Origin: Prevotella sp. UBA5379
GTDB lineage: Bacteria > Bacteroidota > Bacteroidia > Bacteroidales > Bacteroidaceae
NCBI GenBank assembly: GCA_002409785.1
Contig: DHOX01000010.1
Coordinates: 1 to 21,133, forward strand
Length of the DNA: 21,133 bases
Direction of reading: 5' to 3'
Within the stretch, counting starts at the first letter, position 1. Each line of letters opens with the position of its first letter. Both the position numbers and the translations under genes were made by a program. Shown here in pieces: positions 7,612-15,481 of the stretch. The notes under the pieces were generated by a model. The model worked only from the letters and a program-made list of their open reading frames with translations. It was not told the origin of the DNA and searched no databases.

Positions 7612-8814
7612 TCAGTCGTCAGGCAGGGTATTGAGTTGGTCTGCCATAGCCTTACCGAGAGCCTCGCATTGCTTCTTCGTGGCAGCAGAAAAGCCCTGGA
7701 TCATGTCTACAGGTGTCCCCACCGGTGTAAAATGCAAGCGGAGGTCATTCCACTGCTTGATCTTTGCCACAGCCTTGGAAGCCCAGCAATAGCTTCCGAA
7801 CCACCCCAGGTAATGGTTCTTGATATTCTTGTTGGCCAATTCAGCCAGTAAGACGTCCATTTCATGATAGAGTCCGGCATTATAGGTAGGAGCCCCGACG
7901 ATGAGTCCGTTAAAGCGGAACACATCCCGCAAGATATAAGAATGGTCCGTCTTGCTGACATTATACATCACAATATTCTTGATACCGTTCTGGCTGGCAG
8001 AACGGGCAATGATTTCAGCCATCCGTTCTGTATTCCCATACATCGTTCCATAACAGATCACGATCCCCTTATCTGTCTCATATTTGGAGAGCCGGTCGTA
8101 GAGAGCCATCACCTGAGCGACCTGCTCATGCCATACCGGACCATGAGTAGAACAGATATAGTCAATCTTCAGTCCTGCCAATTTTTTCAAGGCAGACTGC
8201 ACCGGTATGCCATATTTCCCGACAATATTCGAATAATAGCGTGTTGTCTCCAGATGGAAAGCGTCCATATCTATTTCCGAATCGATGATTCCACCGTTGA
8301 GTGCCCCGAACGACCCGAAAGCATCCCCGGAAAAGACGGCAGTAGTACCCTTCCGGTCCACACAGACCGTCATCATGGTCTCAGGCCAATGGACCATAGG
8401 AGTAAGGATAAAGCGGAGGGCATGCTCCCCCAGATCCAGCGTAGATCCCGTCTTCACCTCTATGCTCCCTTCCAGATTATAGAATCCTTTCATCATATTG
8501 AAAGTCTTACAATTACCGACAATCTGAATATCCGGGTAATATTTCTTAATCAGCGCAAGAGAACCGCTATGGTCCGGCTCCATGTGGTTAATGACCAGGT
8601 AGTCTATCTTACGGTCACCCAGGACATCATGGAGCTTCTCCATAAACTGGACAAAGAAATCAACCTCCACCGTATCAATAAGGCATACCTTTTTATCCAC
8701 AATAAGAAAAGAATTGTAAGATACTCCATTGGGCAATGGCCACAATCCTTCAAAACGATCCTTATTACGATCATTCACCCCGACATAATAGATTTTATTT
8801 GTTACTTCAATCAT
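7612..8814 (-). CDS. Flavodiiron protein (oxygen/nitric oxide reductase, FprA/ROO type)
   Basis: This 400-residue cytoplasmic enzyme reduces O2 to water or NO to N2O and protects anaerobes. It has two domains. The metallo-beta-lactamase-like domain (1-245) keeps all diiron ligands: His77, Glu79, Asp81 and His82 in NHMEPDHSG, His142 in VHWPETM, Asp164 in SGDAFGSFG and His224 in STHGPVWH. The flavodoxin domain (about 250-395) opens with the FMN phosphate loop YGTMYGNTERMAE and continues with GAPTYNAGLYHEM. There is no C-terminal rubredoxin domain, so electrons must come from a separate donor; none is next door. The length is normal for the two-domain class. It is separated from the PfkB gene by about 110 bases, and no clear -7 element was found there, so its promoter is undetermined. 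Confidence 0.96.
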   Translation of the reverse strand: MIEVTNKIYYVGVNDRNKDRFEGLWPLPNGVSYNSFLIVDKKVCLIDTVEVDFFVQFMEKLHDVLGDRKIDYLVINHMEPDHSGSLALIKKYYPDIQIVGNCKTFNMMKGFYNLEGSIEVKTGSTLDLGEHALRFILTPMVHWPETMMTVCVDRKGTTAVFSGDAFGSFGALNGGIIDSEIDMDAFHLETTRYYSNIVGKYGIPVQSALKKLAGLKIDYICSTHGPVWHEQVAQVMALYDRLSKYETDKGIVICYGTMYGNTERMAEIIARSASQNGIKNIVMYNVSKTDHSYILRDVFRFNGLIVGAPTYNAGLYHEMDVLLAELANKNIKNHYLGWFGSYCWASKAVAKIKQWNDLRLHFTPVGTPVDMIQGFSAATKKQCEALGKAMADQLNTLPDD

Positions 8815-8923
8815 AGTTTGTCTATCGTTATAATTTTATAGCTTAATACCGCAATACTCTATTTCCAACTTTTCACAGGAGGCTCAGGCTCCTCAACGGT
8901 CCCTATCTCCATTCAAGGCATAC

Positions 8924-9859
8924 TTAAAGTTCCGCTTCCATTTTTCTCCCGAATTCTTCTGAGATATAATTAGAGATATATTTACAACTCTCCGCCGAAT
9001 ACAACTGGGCACAATGGAGTATCTGATCCCATTGCTTTTCCGTCAGTCCCTGTTCTATATCCTCACGGGTGATGCCATGCTTCAACAGGCCGAAAATAAA
9101 TCCGGCATTGAAGTTATCCCCTGCGCCGATCGTGCTGACCGTTTCCGTAGCCAGTGCAGGATAGACCTTTCTGAAATGGTTCTCTGCCCTGACCACCACA
9201 GGATTGCTCTCATTCGTGCAAATAAAGTTCTTGCAATAGAAACTGATCTCCGCATTGTACACCTTATCCGGATCAGGCATCTTATAGAGCACTTCGAAGT
9301 CGATTGAACTCCCCCTGACAATATCCGCATCACCCAGATTCTCCAACAGATTAGGAGTGACCCTCATGATATCATCCTTATGCGAGCTCCGGTAATTGAC
9401 GTCATAATAGATTATGGCGCCACGTTCTCTGGCGTAGTCCAGAAAACCAGCCACCTGTGGGCGGACAACAGGATTAACGGCAAAATAGCTGCCGAAGAGC
9501 ACAATATCATCACGGTTGATCTCCGGATATGAAAACTCCAGCCGGTCATGGGGATGATCCTTATAGAACATATAGTCTGCGCTGTTATCCTGATCCAGGA
9601 AAGCCAAAGAGATAGGTGATTTACTTTCCGGGAAAGAGACCACATTATCTGCATTGACATGATTTTCCTTCAAAAAACTGACAATATGCTTTCCTATCCT
9701 GTCATTCCCCGCTTCGCTGATAAACATAGCAGGGATGCCTGACCGGCCTAAAGAGACGACCGCATTGAGTGTAGAACCGCCCGGAACAGCACTCACGGGC
9801 TGTCCGTCTTTGAATATAATGTCGAGAACCGTCTCGCCAATTCCAACAACCTTACGCAT
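8924..9859 (-). CDS. PfkB-family carbohydrate kinase (fructokinase/ribokinase-like)
   Basis: This 311-residue sugar kinase uses ATP to phosphorylate a small carbohydrate. The N-terminal signature is VVGIGETVLDIIF followed by the substrate-binding PGGSTLNAVVSLGRSG. The C-terminal PfkB signature, STIGAGDNFNAGFIFGLL, contains the anion hole GAGD with the catalytic base Asp248. The sequence resembles Bacteroidota fructokinases, but the sugar cannot be fixed from the motifs alone. No transporter or glycosidase is adjacent. ATG at 9859 is clear, 22 bases after an exact TATATTTG -7 element, so the mRNA leader is short. The gene stands alone on its strand, with about 110 bases before the flavodiiron gene. 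Confidence 0.9.
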   Translation of the reverse strand: MRKVVGIGETVLDIIFKDGQPVSAVPGGSTLNAVVSLGRSGIPAMFISEAGNDRIGKHIVSFLKENHVNADNVVSFPESKSPISLAFLDQDNSADYMFYKDHPHDRLEFSYPEINRDDIVLFGSYFAVNPVVRPQVAGFLDYARERGAIIYYDVNYRSSHKDDIMRVTPNLLENLGDADIVRGSSIDFEVLYKMPDPDKVYNAEISFYCKNFICTNESNPVVVRAENHFRKVYPALATETVSTIGAGDNFNAGFIFGLLKHGITREDIEQGLTEKQWDQILHCAQLYSAESCKYISNYISEEFGRKMEAEL

Positions 9860-9881
9860 AATTGATATTTGTTTCTAGATG

Positions 9882-9889
9882 CAAATATA
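9882..9889 (-). promoter_or_regulatory. Promoter -7 element for the PfkB kinase gene
   Basis: On the minus strand this is TATATTTG, matching TAnnTTTG, 22 bases before the ATG. It overlaps one arm of a 7-bp inverted repeat (ATATTTG 9865-9871, CAAATAT 9882-9888), which could be an operator. No clear -33 element is seen. Confidence 0.6.
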
Positions 9890-10145
9890 ATAAAAAAACT
9901 AATAGCAGAGTCGAATATTCGGAGATTTTATTTCGTCCAAATCAATTAATGGAGCTCTGTAAGATCTTGTATTTATTGCATTCTATTCGCTACAAATTCC
10001 TTTACCTAATAAACAAATTCATGTTTCCAAATATACTTCCCTCTCCGGCAAAGGGAAGAGATTATCTGTTTTCCATAAAAACACCTTTCACACATTCATG
10101 TATAATAAAAAGATGAATAAAGATATGATGACCAGAGATTTTTTG

Positions 10146-10153
10146 TAAATTTG
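10146..10153 (+). promoter_or_regulatory. Promoter -7 element for the M16 peptidase gene, very close to its ATG
   Basis: TAAATTTG matches TAnnTTTG. Only nine bases separate it from the ATG at 10163, so transcription would begin within a few bases of the start codon. No clear -33 element was found. Confidence 0.5.
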
Positions 10154-10162
10154 TCTACAATT

Positions 10163-11479
10163 ATGAAATATCAAACTTATACGTTGCCCAACGGACTCAG
10201 GGTCATCCTCCTGCCTTCAGCGTCACCAGTGGTCTACTGTGGATACCAGATTGATGCGGGAACCCGTGATGAACTCCCGGGGAAAGAAGGTCTCGCACAT
10301 TTCTGCGAGCACGTATCTTTCAAGGGTACAAAACGCCGGAAGGCCTGCAACATCCTCAACGGACTTGACCGTGTCGGCGGCGACCTGAATGCCTACACGA
10401 ACAAAGAAGACACGACCTATTATGCCACCATTCTGAAAGAAGACCTCCCCAAAGCTGTAGATCTTCTGACGGACATGGTCTTTCACAGTACGTTCCCCCA
10501 ACGCGAAATAGACAAGGAAAAGGAAGTTATCTGTGAAGAGATAGAGAGTTATAATGACTCACCCGCAGAACTTATCTATGATGAATTTGAGAATACCATC
10601 TTTCATGGCCATCCTTTAGGGCATAACATTTTAGGGACGGAAGACCTTGTCCGGTCATTCAAGACGGCTGACGCATTAGCCTTTACCCTGAAATATTATC
10701 GTCCTGACCATGCGATCTTCTTCGCTTCCGGCGACATCAGTATGAAAAAGCTCATCCGCCTGCTTGAAAAGTTTTTTACCACCTATCCTTTAGGAGCAGG
10801 GGGATCTCCTCTTTCTCCTGATACTTCCCAAGAGACAACTTCAGGGGAAAGGCAATTCTCCCAGGACGAGGCCACAGCTGCCAGCCGTAACACCTTAAAC
10901 AGGACCCTCCAGGGTCCTGAATCAGGCCCTCATCCTCCGATTATCATCCATAAGAAGACCCATCAGGCCCATGTCATGGTCGGTTGCCGCGCTTACAGTA
11001 TCTTAAACGCAAAGCGTATGCCCCTTTACCTGCTGAACAACATCCTAGGCGGCCCTGGCATGAATGCCCGTCTGAACGTCGCCCTGCGGGAACATCATGG
11101 CCTGGTATATACGGTAGAAAGTTCAATGACTTGTTACGGTGACACCGGTTTATGGTGTATCTATTTCGGTTGTGATCCTAAGGATATTGGTCATTGTCTC
11201 CGGTTGACGAGAAAAGAATTGGACCGGGTCATCCATGTCCCCCTCTCAGCCACCCAACTCAAGGCTGCGAAGAAACAGATCAAAGGCCAGATCGGCGTCT
11301 CCAGTGATAACCGGGAGAATTTCGCCCTTGATTTCGGCAAGAATTTTCTCCATCAGAATAAAGAGACCGACATCGCTGCACTGTTCAAGAAGATTGATGA
11401 CATTACTGCCCGTCAGGTACAAGAAGTTGCTCAGGAACTCCTTCCTGAAGAAAAACTGACAACAATGATATTCAAATAA
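10163..11479 (+). CDS. M16-family zinc metallopeptidase (insulinase/pitrilysin-like)
   Basis: This protein has 438 residues from the ATG at 10163. The inverted zinc motif HxxEH is present as HFCEH (His46, Glu49, His50), with the third zinc ligand in EEIESYND (Glu125 or Glu126). The second M16 domain follows, with the R/Y-type element near LREHHGLVYTVESS. The two halves are joined by an unusual linker of about 48 residues (211-259), rich in Ser, Thr, Gln and Pro, not expected in the fold. No signal peptide is seen, so a cytoplasmic or processing-type peptidase is likely. A TTG four codons upstream (10151) is the alternative start but lies inside the -7 element. The gene converges with the WbqC gene, with 11 bases between the stops and no terminator. 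Confidence 0.92.
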   Translation: MKYQTYTLPNGLRVILLPSASPVVYCGYQIDAGTRDELPGKEGLAHFCEHVSFKGTKRRKACNILNGLDRVGGDLNAYTNKEDTTYYATILKEDLPKAVDLLTDMVFHSTFPQREIDKEKEVICEEIESYNDSPAELIYDEFENTIFHGHPLGHNILGTEDLVRSFKTADALAFTLKYYRPDHAIFFASGDISMKKLIRLLEKFFTTYPLGAGGSPLSPDTSQETTSGERQFSQDEATAASRNTLNRTLQGPESGPHPPIIIHKKTHQAHVMVGCRAYSILNAKRMPLYLLNNILGGPGMNARLNVALREHHGLVYTVESSMTCYGDTGLWCIYFGCDPKDIGHCLRLTRKELDRVIHVPLSATQLKAAKKQIKGQIGVSSDNRENFALDFGKNFLHQNKETDIAALFKKIDDITARQVQEVAQELLPEEKLTTMIFK

Positions 11480-11490
11480 AACGGCAGGAA

Positions 11491-12135
11491 TCAAAGGAAC
11501 AGGACGGCTTCATTTCCTTCATTGAAGAGCAGATCCAGAATACTCAAGTTAGGCTGGAAACCAAACTTCCGGTCATAAACCTGATAGTAGGTCTCAGGAT
11601 GAAAAGACGGGTCCTCTCCCGGATGCTTAGGCCGGATACAATCACGATAATCCGTGATCCCCTCATTTCCACCGGTCAGTTCCGCCTTGACATACTCCTT
11701 TGTAGGAAGGATCAACGGATGAATGTCTAGCAGCTCACACATCTTATCCGTAATTTCCATATTAAAATCATAGAGAAACTCCCAATGTCTTTCAAAGAAA
11801 GGCCGGAGTTCGTCCTCATAGAATTCAAAAAACGGACTCTCCCCATAAGCCGAAAGAAGTGCGTTCCAGTGCAGGTGCCTCCAATTGCCGTGATCACTGA
11901 TCCGGACATCCTTCATCAGGCATTTATCCCCCGGATATTTCTCTGTAGGCACTGTCAGCGTCTGAAGGCCATTCGTAGTGGCAATCACGCAGCGGTTGCG
12001 GTAAGTCTGCTTTATAAAATGATCAAAACCTTCAACACGGCACTCCTCATAGCGGTTCAACTTCTGATACCACTGTACGGGTCCAAAATAAGCCGAAGAT
12101 AACAATGCAATATTTGACATATTAGAATCAAGCAT
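11491..12135 (-). CDS. WbqC-family protein
   Basis: This 214-residue protein belongs to the WbqC-like family. The opening SNIALLSSAYFGPVQWYQKL, the motif FIKQTYRNRC and the run WRHLHWNALLSAYGESPFF are typical. The family is named after a gene in O-antigen clusters, but its reaction is not firmly known; in Bacteroidota it commonly sits, as here, downstream of signal peptidase genes. The start may be ATG 12135 or the internal ATG at 12120, which gives MSNIALL and is the better fit to homologues. It is the last gene of the dapB-lepB-S26-like run and begins 55 bases after the S26-like gene. Confidence 0.88.
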   Translation of the reverse strand: MLDSNMSNIALLSSAYFGPVQWYQKLNRYEECRVEGFDHFIKQTYRNRCVIATTNGLQTLTVPTEKYPGDKCLMKDVRISDHGNWRHLHWNALLSAYGESPFFEFYEDELRPFFERHWEFLYDFNMEITDKMCELLDIHPLILPTKEYVKAELTGGNEGITDYRDCIRPKHPGEDPSFHPETYYQVYDRKFGFQPNLSILDLLFNEGNEAVLFL

Positions 12136-12190
12136 TATAGAAGCCCATTATGGTGGTTATCCCTGAGCCCTGAAGGCAAATGCAAGAACC

Positions 12191-12604
12191 CTAAAGGTCC
12201 AGATGGAATAACCGATAAGCTTTACCGATCAACTGGTACCTGCACACCAGCACTTTCCGTTTCCCGACCTGTAACATATAGTAATCACAGTAAGGGCAGT
12301 CGCAACAGTGAGGGAATGTCACCGGGATACGATAGCGCACGCCATGCCAGATCACTGTATCTCCCGGAAGAGCAACGAGCCGTCCCGGATAAGAGACAGA
12401 GTCCTGGCGGAAGACCAGGTCATCACCTTTATGAAGATTGGTGCAATCCAAGCGGTTCACAATCCAGCGATCTCCCTTCCGGAATTCCGGAGCATAACTG
12501 GAATCCGGAACGGAGAAGATTGTGAATGCCCAGGCACGTACTGCCAGCATCACCAGTATGGCAAACAGCAGCGCCAGAATGAACTTGACACCATCTTTCA
12601 GCAT
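12191..12604 (-). CDS. Small S26 signal-peptidase-like protein lacking the catalytic lysine
   Basis: This 137-residue protein has one N-terminal membrane helix (residues 7-30), then a shortened signal peptidase I core. The serine box is recognisable as VPDSSYAP, with Ser36 at the nucleophile position, followed by GDRWIVNR and GDDLVF. In the next box, normally YVKRVVGLPGD, it reads YPGRLVALPGD: Gly74 stands where the general-base lysine should be. The GDNR-S-DSR box is missing and replaced by a cysteine-rich loop, HCCDCPYC (Cys100, 101, 103, 106). It begins directly after the lepB stop (TAAATG), so translation is probably coupled. It is probably a membrane-anchored pseudo-peptidase or LepB partner. 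Function is unproven. Confidence 0.85.
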   Translation of the reverse strand: MLKDGVKFILALLFAILVMLAVRAWAFTIFSVPDSSYAPEFRKGDRWIVNRLDCTNLHKGDDLVFRQDSVSYPGRLVALPGDTVIWHGVRYRIPVTFPHCCDCPYCDYYMLQVGKRKVLVCRYQLIGKAYRLFHLDL

Positions 12605-14053
12605 TTACTTGATATGGCTCACCAACTTGAACAGGCGGCTCCAGCGGATTCCTCCAAAGCCAGGATAGTCCGGATCATGTGACCACCAGATGAAGATCGG
12701 AGTACCCACGATATGATCCTCCGGAACGAATCCCCAATAGCGGCTGTCCGCAGAATTATGACGATTATCACCCATCATCCAGTAATAATCCATCTTAAAG
12801 GTATAATAATGGGTCTGCTTGCCATTGATATAGATCTTATTGTTCTTCACCACCAGGTCATTGCCTTCATACACACGGATTGGACGTTCATAGATAGCAA
12901 TATTTTTCATCGTTAACTTTAAGGTCACCCCTTTCTTCGGAATCCAGACCGGGCCATAGTTGTCACGTGTCCAACCTGTCACAGCGTTCAAGGGATACAA
13001 ATCCCCCGTTTCCGCGTCCGTATTCATCCGGATGCTGGCTACAAGGTCTTTCCGTGACCTCAGATAGGCAGCAGAACGATAAGTCAATGGCAGATAGCCG
13101 TTCTGGTTAAGGCAGGTCAGGTCCTCATTGGAGATCCCCAGCTTTCGCGTCAACTCACTTGGCAGGTCAGCCTTTAATTTGACATAGTACGTATACTGGA
13201 CATTGTCCGGCTCCTTGTTCGGTTTACCATCAAGATAGACGATACGGTTTTTAACCTGAAGGAATTGTCCCGGCAAGCCGACACAGCGCTTGACGTAATT
13301 TTCCCGCCGGTCTACAGGACGATGAATCACATTCCCAAAGGTACTCGGGTTATTCTTGATATAACTCCGTCCCAGGGCGAAGACATACGCAAAATAGTTA
13401 TACTGCTGCTGTGTCGTAAGCCTCGAAAGATCCGGCCGAGCACCCTTGGCCTGCTCATAGAGTTGTTCACCAAAAGAGTAACACATCTGATAATAATCAG
13501 CACTCTCATATTGCTCATTATCACAAAGCGTGTCCCCCGCAGGATAGTTGAAGACAACAATATCATTGAGTTGTACCTGTCCGAGACCTTTCACCCTGCG
13601 ATACTTCCAGTGAGGCCATTCAAGATAACTCTTCACGTGGATCAAAGGCAGCGTATGCTGTGTCAGCGGCATGGTCAGAGGAGTCTCCGGAATACGGGGG
13701 CCATAGCTGATCTTACTGACAAAGAGATAATCACCCGTCAACAGGGATTTTTCCAGCGAAGAGGAGGGGATCACATAATTCTGAAAAGCAAACAGGTTGA
13801 TGAAATAGACTGCCACCAAAGCGAAGACCAGCGCATCAACCCAACTCATGATGAAACGTACCGGACGCTCAGAGTATTTCCACCAGGTCCAATGAATCTT
13901 CTTGGTGATATAGACATCGAAAATAAAGGGAACAACGATCAATCCCCACCAACTCTTGACCCAAAAGAGGAAGAGCAGATAAAGGACGAGGACGATCAGA
14001 AATTTCGTCCATTGTTTCTTCATGTTGAGATTTTGTTTTTCCTTATCAATCAT
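12605..14053 (-). CDS. lepB: Signal peptidase I
   Basis: This membrane-bound serine/lysine protease removes signal peptides from exported proteins. It has 482 residues. N-terminal helices lie at about 17-50 and 70-90. The catalytic Ser99 sits in VIPSSSLEKSL and the catalytic Lys255 in NYVKRCVGLPG. The third box, GDNRHNSADSRYWGFVP (428-444), is intact. Long insertions separate the boxes (about 155 residues between Ser and Lys, and about 170 between Lys and the GDNR box), which is usual for Bacteroidota LepB and makes it much longer than compact bacterial forms. ATG 14053 or the internal ATG 14023 (MKKQWTKF) could be the start; neither affects the domains. It lies downstream of dapB, and the S26-like gene follows without a gap. 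Confidence 0.96.
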   Translation of the reverse strand: MIDKEKQNLNMKKQWTKFLIVLVLYLLFLFWVKSWWGLIVVPFIFDVYITKKIHWTWWKYSERPVRFIMSWVDALVFALVAVYFINLFAFQNYVIPSSSLEKSLLTGDYLFVSKISYGPRIPETPLTMPLTQHTLPLIHVKSYLEWPHWKYRRVKGLGQVQLNDIVVFNYPAGDTLCDNEQYESADYYQMCYSFGEQLYEQAKGARPDLSRLTTQQQYNYFAYVFALGRSYIKNNPSTFGNVIHRPVDRRENYVKRCVGLPGQFLQVKNRIVYLDGKPNKEPDNVQYTYYVKLKADLPSELTRKLGISNEDLTCLNQNGYLPLTYRSAAYLRSRKDLVASIRMNTDAETGDLYPLNAVTGWTRDNYGPVWIPKKGVTLKLTMKNIAIYERPIRVYEGNDLVVKNNKIYINGKQTHYYTFKMDYYWMMGDNRHNSADSRYWGFVPEDHIVGTPIFIWWSHDPDYPGFGGIRWSRLFKLVSHIK

Positions 14054-14199
14054 GTAACTTCTATTAATAAAGTTAAGAATTAAGTTTTAAGAACCGAGAA
14101 CGTCTAAGGGATCCCGCTGGAACACCAGTGAGGAATATCCTTAGCATGAATCTGGTATCTCCCTGATTTTCAGGTCTTGAAAATTCGTATATCCGTAAA
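14054..14199 (-). other. dapB-lepB intergenic region with potential RNA structure
   Basis: CTAAGG (14104-14109) pairs with CCTTAG (14139-14144), enclosing a CTGG/CCAG hairpin with an AACA loop (14117-14128). No exact TAnnTTTG element was found; TAACTTTA, near 14065 on the minus strand, is one mismatch away. The structure could be a leader or processing site for lepB mRNA. This is weak evidence. Confidence 0.35.
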
Positions 14200-14955
14200 T
14201 TAGAATCTGAACAAATCAGATGTTGTCAGTAGTCCGGTATGGTTCAAGGTATACTCAGCAGCAAGGACAGCCCCCATGGCAAACCCTTTACGAGAATGTG
14301 CATCATGAGTAATCGTAATACAATCTGCCTCGCTATCATAGATAACACTATGGATACCCGGCACCTCTCCCCGGCGGATGCTCGCTATCGGCAGCTCATC
14401 AGGAGCCACATCATTCGTCCCGCTTTCCTTTCCGTCAGCAGTATGCTGGAATCCTTTCACCCATTTGTCCTTGCGGTCAAGACGATTGATGATATCCTCA
14501 GCCAGAGTAATGGCCGTTCCCGACGGTGCATCCAGTTTATGTACATGATGTGTCTCTTCCATGCGCACATCATATTGAGGGAAGCCATTCATAATCTTTG
14601 CCAAATAGCGGTTGACCGCTGAGAAGATGGCTACGCCCACCGAAAAATTAGAAGCCCAGAAAAGAGTCTGCTTTCCATCTTTTGTCAAGGCTTCCACATC
14701 AGCCTTATGATCTTTCATCCATCCGGTAGAACCACTGACCACCTTCACATGGTGCTTAAAAGCTTTCAGGTAATTTCCATAAGCGGCAGTTGGATTCGTG
14801 AACTCTATAGCCACATCAGCACTAGCAAACTGTGGTGAGTCAAAATCCCCGGGATTATCAACATCAATTTTGCATACGATCTCATGGCCACGTTGTCTGG
14901 CGATCTCTTCGATCATGTGTCCCATCCTTCCGTAGCCAATTAAAGCGATTTTCAT
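14200..14955 (-). CDS. dapB: 4-hydroxy-tetrahydrodipicolinate reductase
   Basis: This 251-residue enzyme reduces 4-hydroxy-tetrahydrodipicolinate with NAD(P)H in the lysine/diaminopimelate pathway, supplying the cell wall. The N-terminal Rossmann motif is IALIGYGRMGHMI (Gly7, Gly9, Gly12). The catalytic segment EETHHVHKLDAPSGTA (134-148) holds the conserved histidines, Lys140 and the SGT substrate loop. The C-terminal SRKGFAMGAVLAAEYT is also typical. ATG at 14955 lies about 35 bases after an excellent promoter. It is the first gene of the dapB-lepB-S26-like-WbqC run, an arrangement common in Bacteroidales, so the four are probably transcribed together at least in part. Confidence 0.97.
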   Translation of the reverse strand: MKIALIGYGRMGHMIEEIARQRGHEIVCKIDVDNPGDFDSPQFASADVAIEFTNPTAAYGNYLKAFKHHVKVVSGSTGWMKDHKADVEALTKDGKQTLFWASNFSVGVAIFSAVNRYLAKIMNGFPQYDVRMEETHHVHKLDAPSGTAITLAEDIINRLDRKDKWVKGFQHTADGKESGTNDVAPDELPIASIRRGEVPGIHSVIYDSEADCITITHDAHSRKGFAMGAVLAAEYTLNHTGLLTTSDLFRF

Positions 14956-14990
14956 TTTTGTACAAAGAATTAAATAATATATTATTGCTA

Positions 14991-15021
14991 CAAAGATAAA
15001 GAAAAACGAGGAGAATGCAAA
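14991..15021 (-). promoter_or_regulatory. Promoter of dapB
   Basis: On the minus strand, TTTG (15021-15018) is followed after 19 bases by TATCTTTG (14998-14991). This is a full match to the Bacteroidota -33/-7 arrangement. Transcription would start near 14985, giving a leader of about 30 bases. Confidence 0.8.
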
Positions 15022-15138
15022 AGATAGCCTTCCTTTTTACTTTTATTTAGCAGCAAATCATATCATTATATGCACGCTGAAAAGGCAAAAAGGCGAAACA
15101 GAGGTCAAAAGGGAGCAGAAGGATCACCTGCCAGTTGA

Positions 15139-15480
15139 TTAATTCTTTTTTTCACCCTGCTTCCTGAACAGGATTTCAACATCTTGCAAGGTTACCAGAA
15201 AGCCCTTAGGAATTGCATCCAGTATCGGTGCCAGCTCCTTGACAAAGTCACGCAGGCGGTTTTCTTCATCAATGATCTCCACGATCACCGGTTGCTTGAT
15301 ATTAAATTCCCAGAATTTATCCGAACGGAGCTGGCTGGTCTTGCCAAATCCCATCGAGCACCGGTAGACAGTAGCTCCAGAGAGTCCGGATTTCTTTGCC
15401 GAGCGGGCGATAAACTCATAGACAGAACCGTGTTTATAGGTATCTGTATTACTCAAATAGAAACGAAGAACTTTTTCCAT
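15139..15480 (-). CDS. DUF190-family protein associated with CrcB
   Basis: This 113-residue protein matches the DUF190 family by its start EKVLRFYLSNTDTYKHGSVYEFIARSAKKSGLSGATVYR, where a G-L-x-GATV/A segment is diagnostic, and by its closing helix with PILDAIPKGFLVTLQDVEILF. It is soluble and PII-like in predicted fold, and the family is repeatedly found beside crcB genes. Here it starts one base after the crcB stop, so it is almost certainly translated from the same message. A role in regulating or assisting fluoride export is inferred from this pairing and has not been shown here. Confidence 0.9.
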   Translation of the reverse strand: MEKVLRFYLSNTDTYKHGSVYEFIARSAKKSGLSGATVYRCSMGFGKTSQLRSDKFWEFNIKQPVIVEIIDEENRLRDFVKELAPILDAIPKGFLVTLQDVEILFRKQGEKKN

Positions 15481-15481
15481 A

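Larger units (their letters stand above)
9860..10162. other. Divergent intergenic region between the PfkB and M16 genes
   Basis: This 303-base AT-rich stretch holds no convincing gene; open frames across it show no family features. It contains the PfkB -7 element on the left, a 10-bp palindrome CGAATATTCG near 9913, a weak hairpin CTTCCC/GGGAAG (10036-10058), and the TAAATTTG element of the M16 gene at the right edge. Confidence 0.6.

Noticed and set aside
8873..8898. Hairpin-like GGAG/CTCC segment between the PfkB and flavodiiron genes as a terminator
   Set aside because: The pairing is mostly a direct repeat (GGCTCAGGCTC) with short complementary ends and no T-run.
9862..10116. 84-codon plus-strand frame between the PfkB and M16 genes
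   Set aside because: AT-rich composition, no -7 element before it and no protein features; it covers the minus-strand PfkB promoter.
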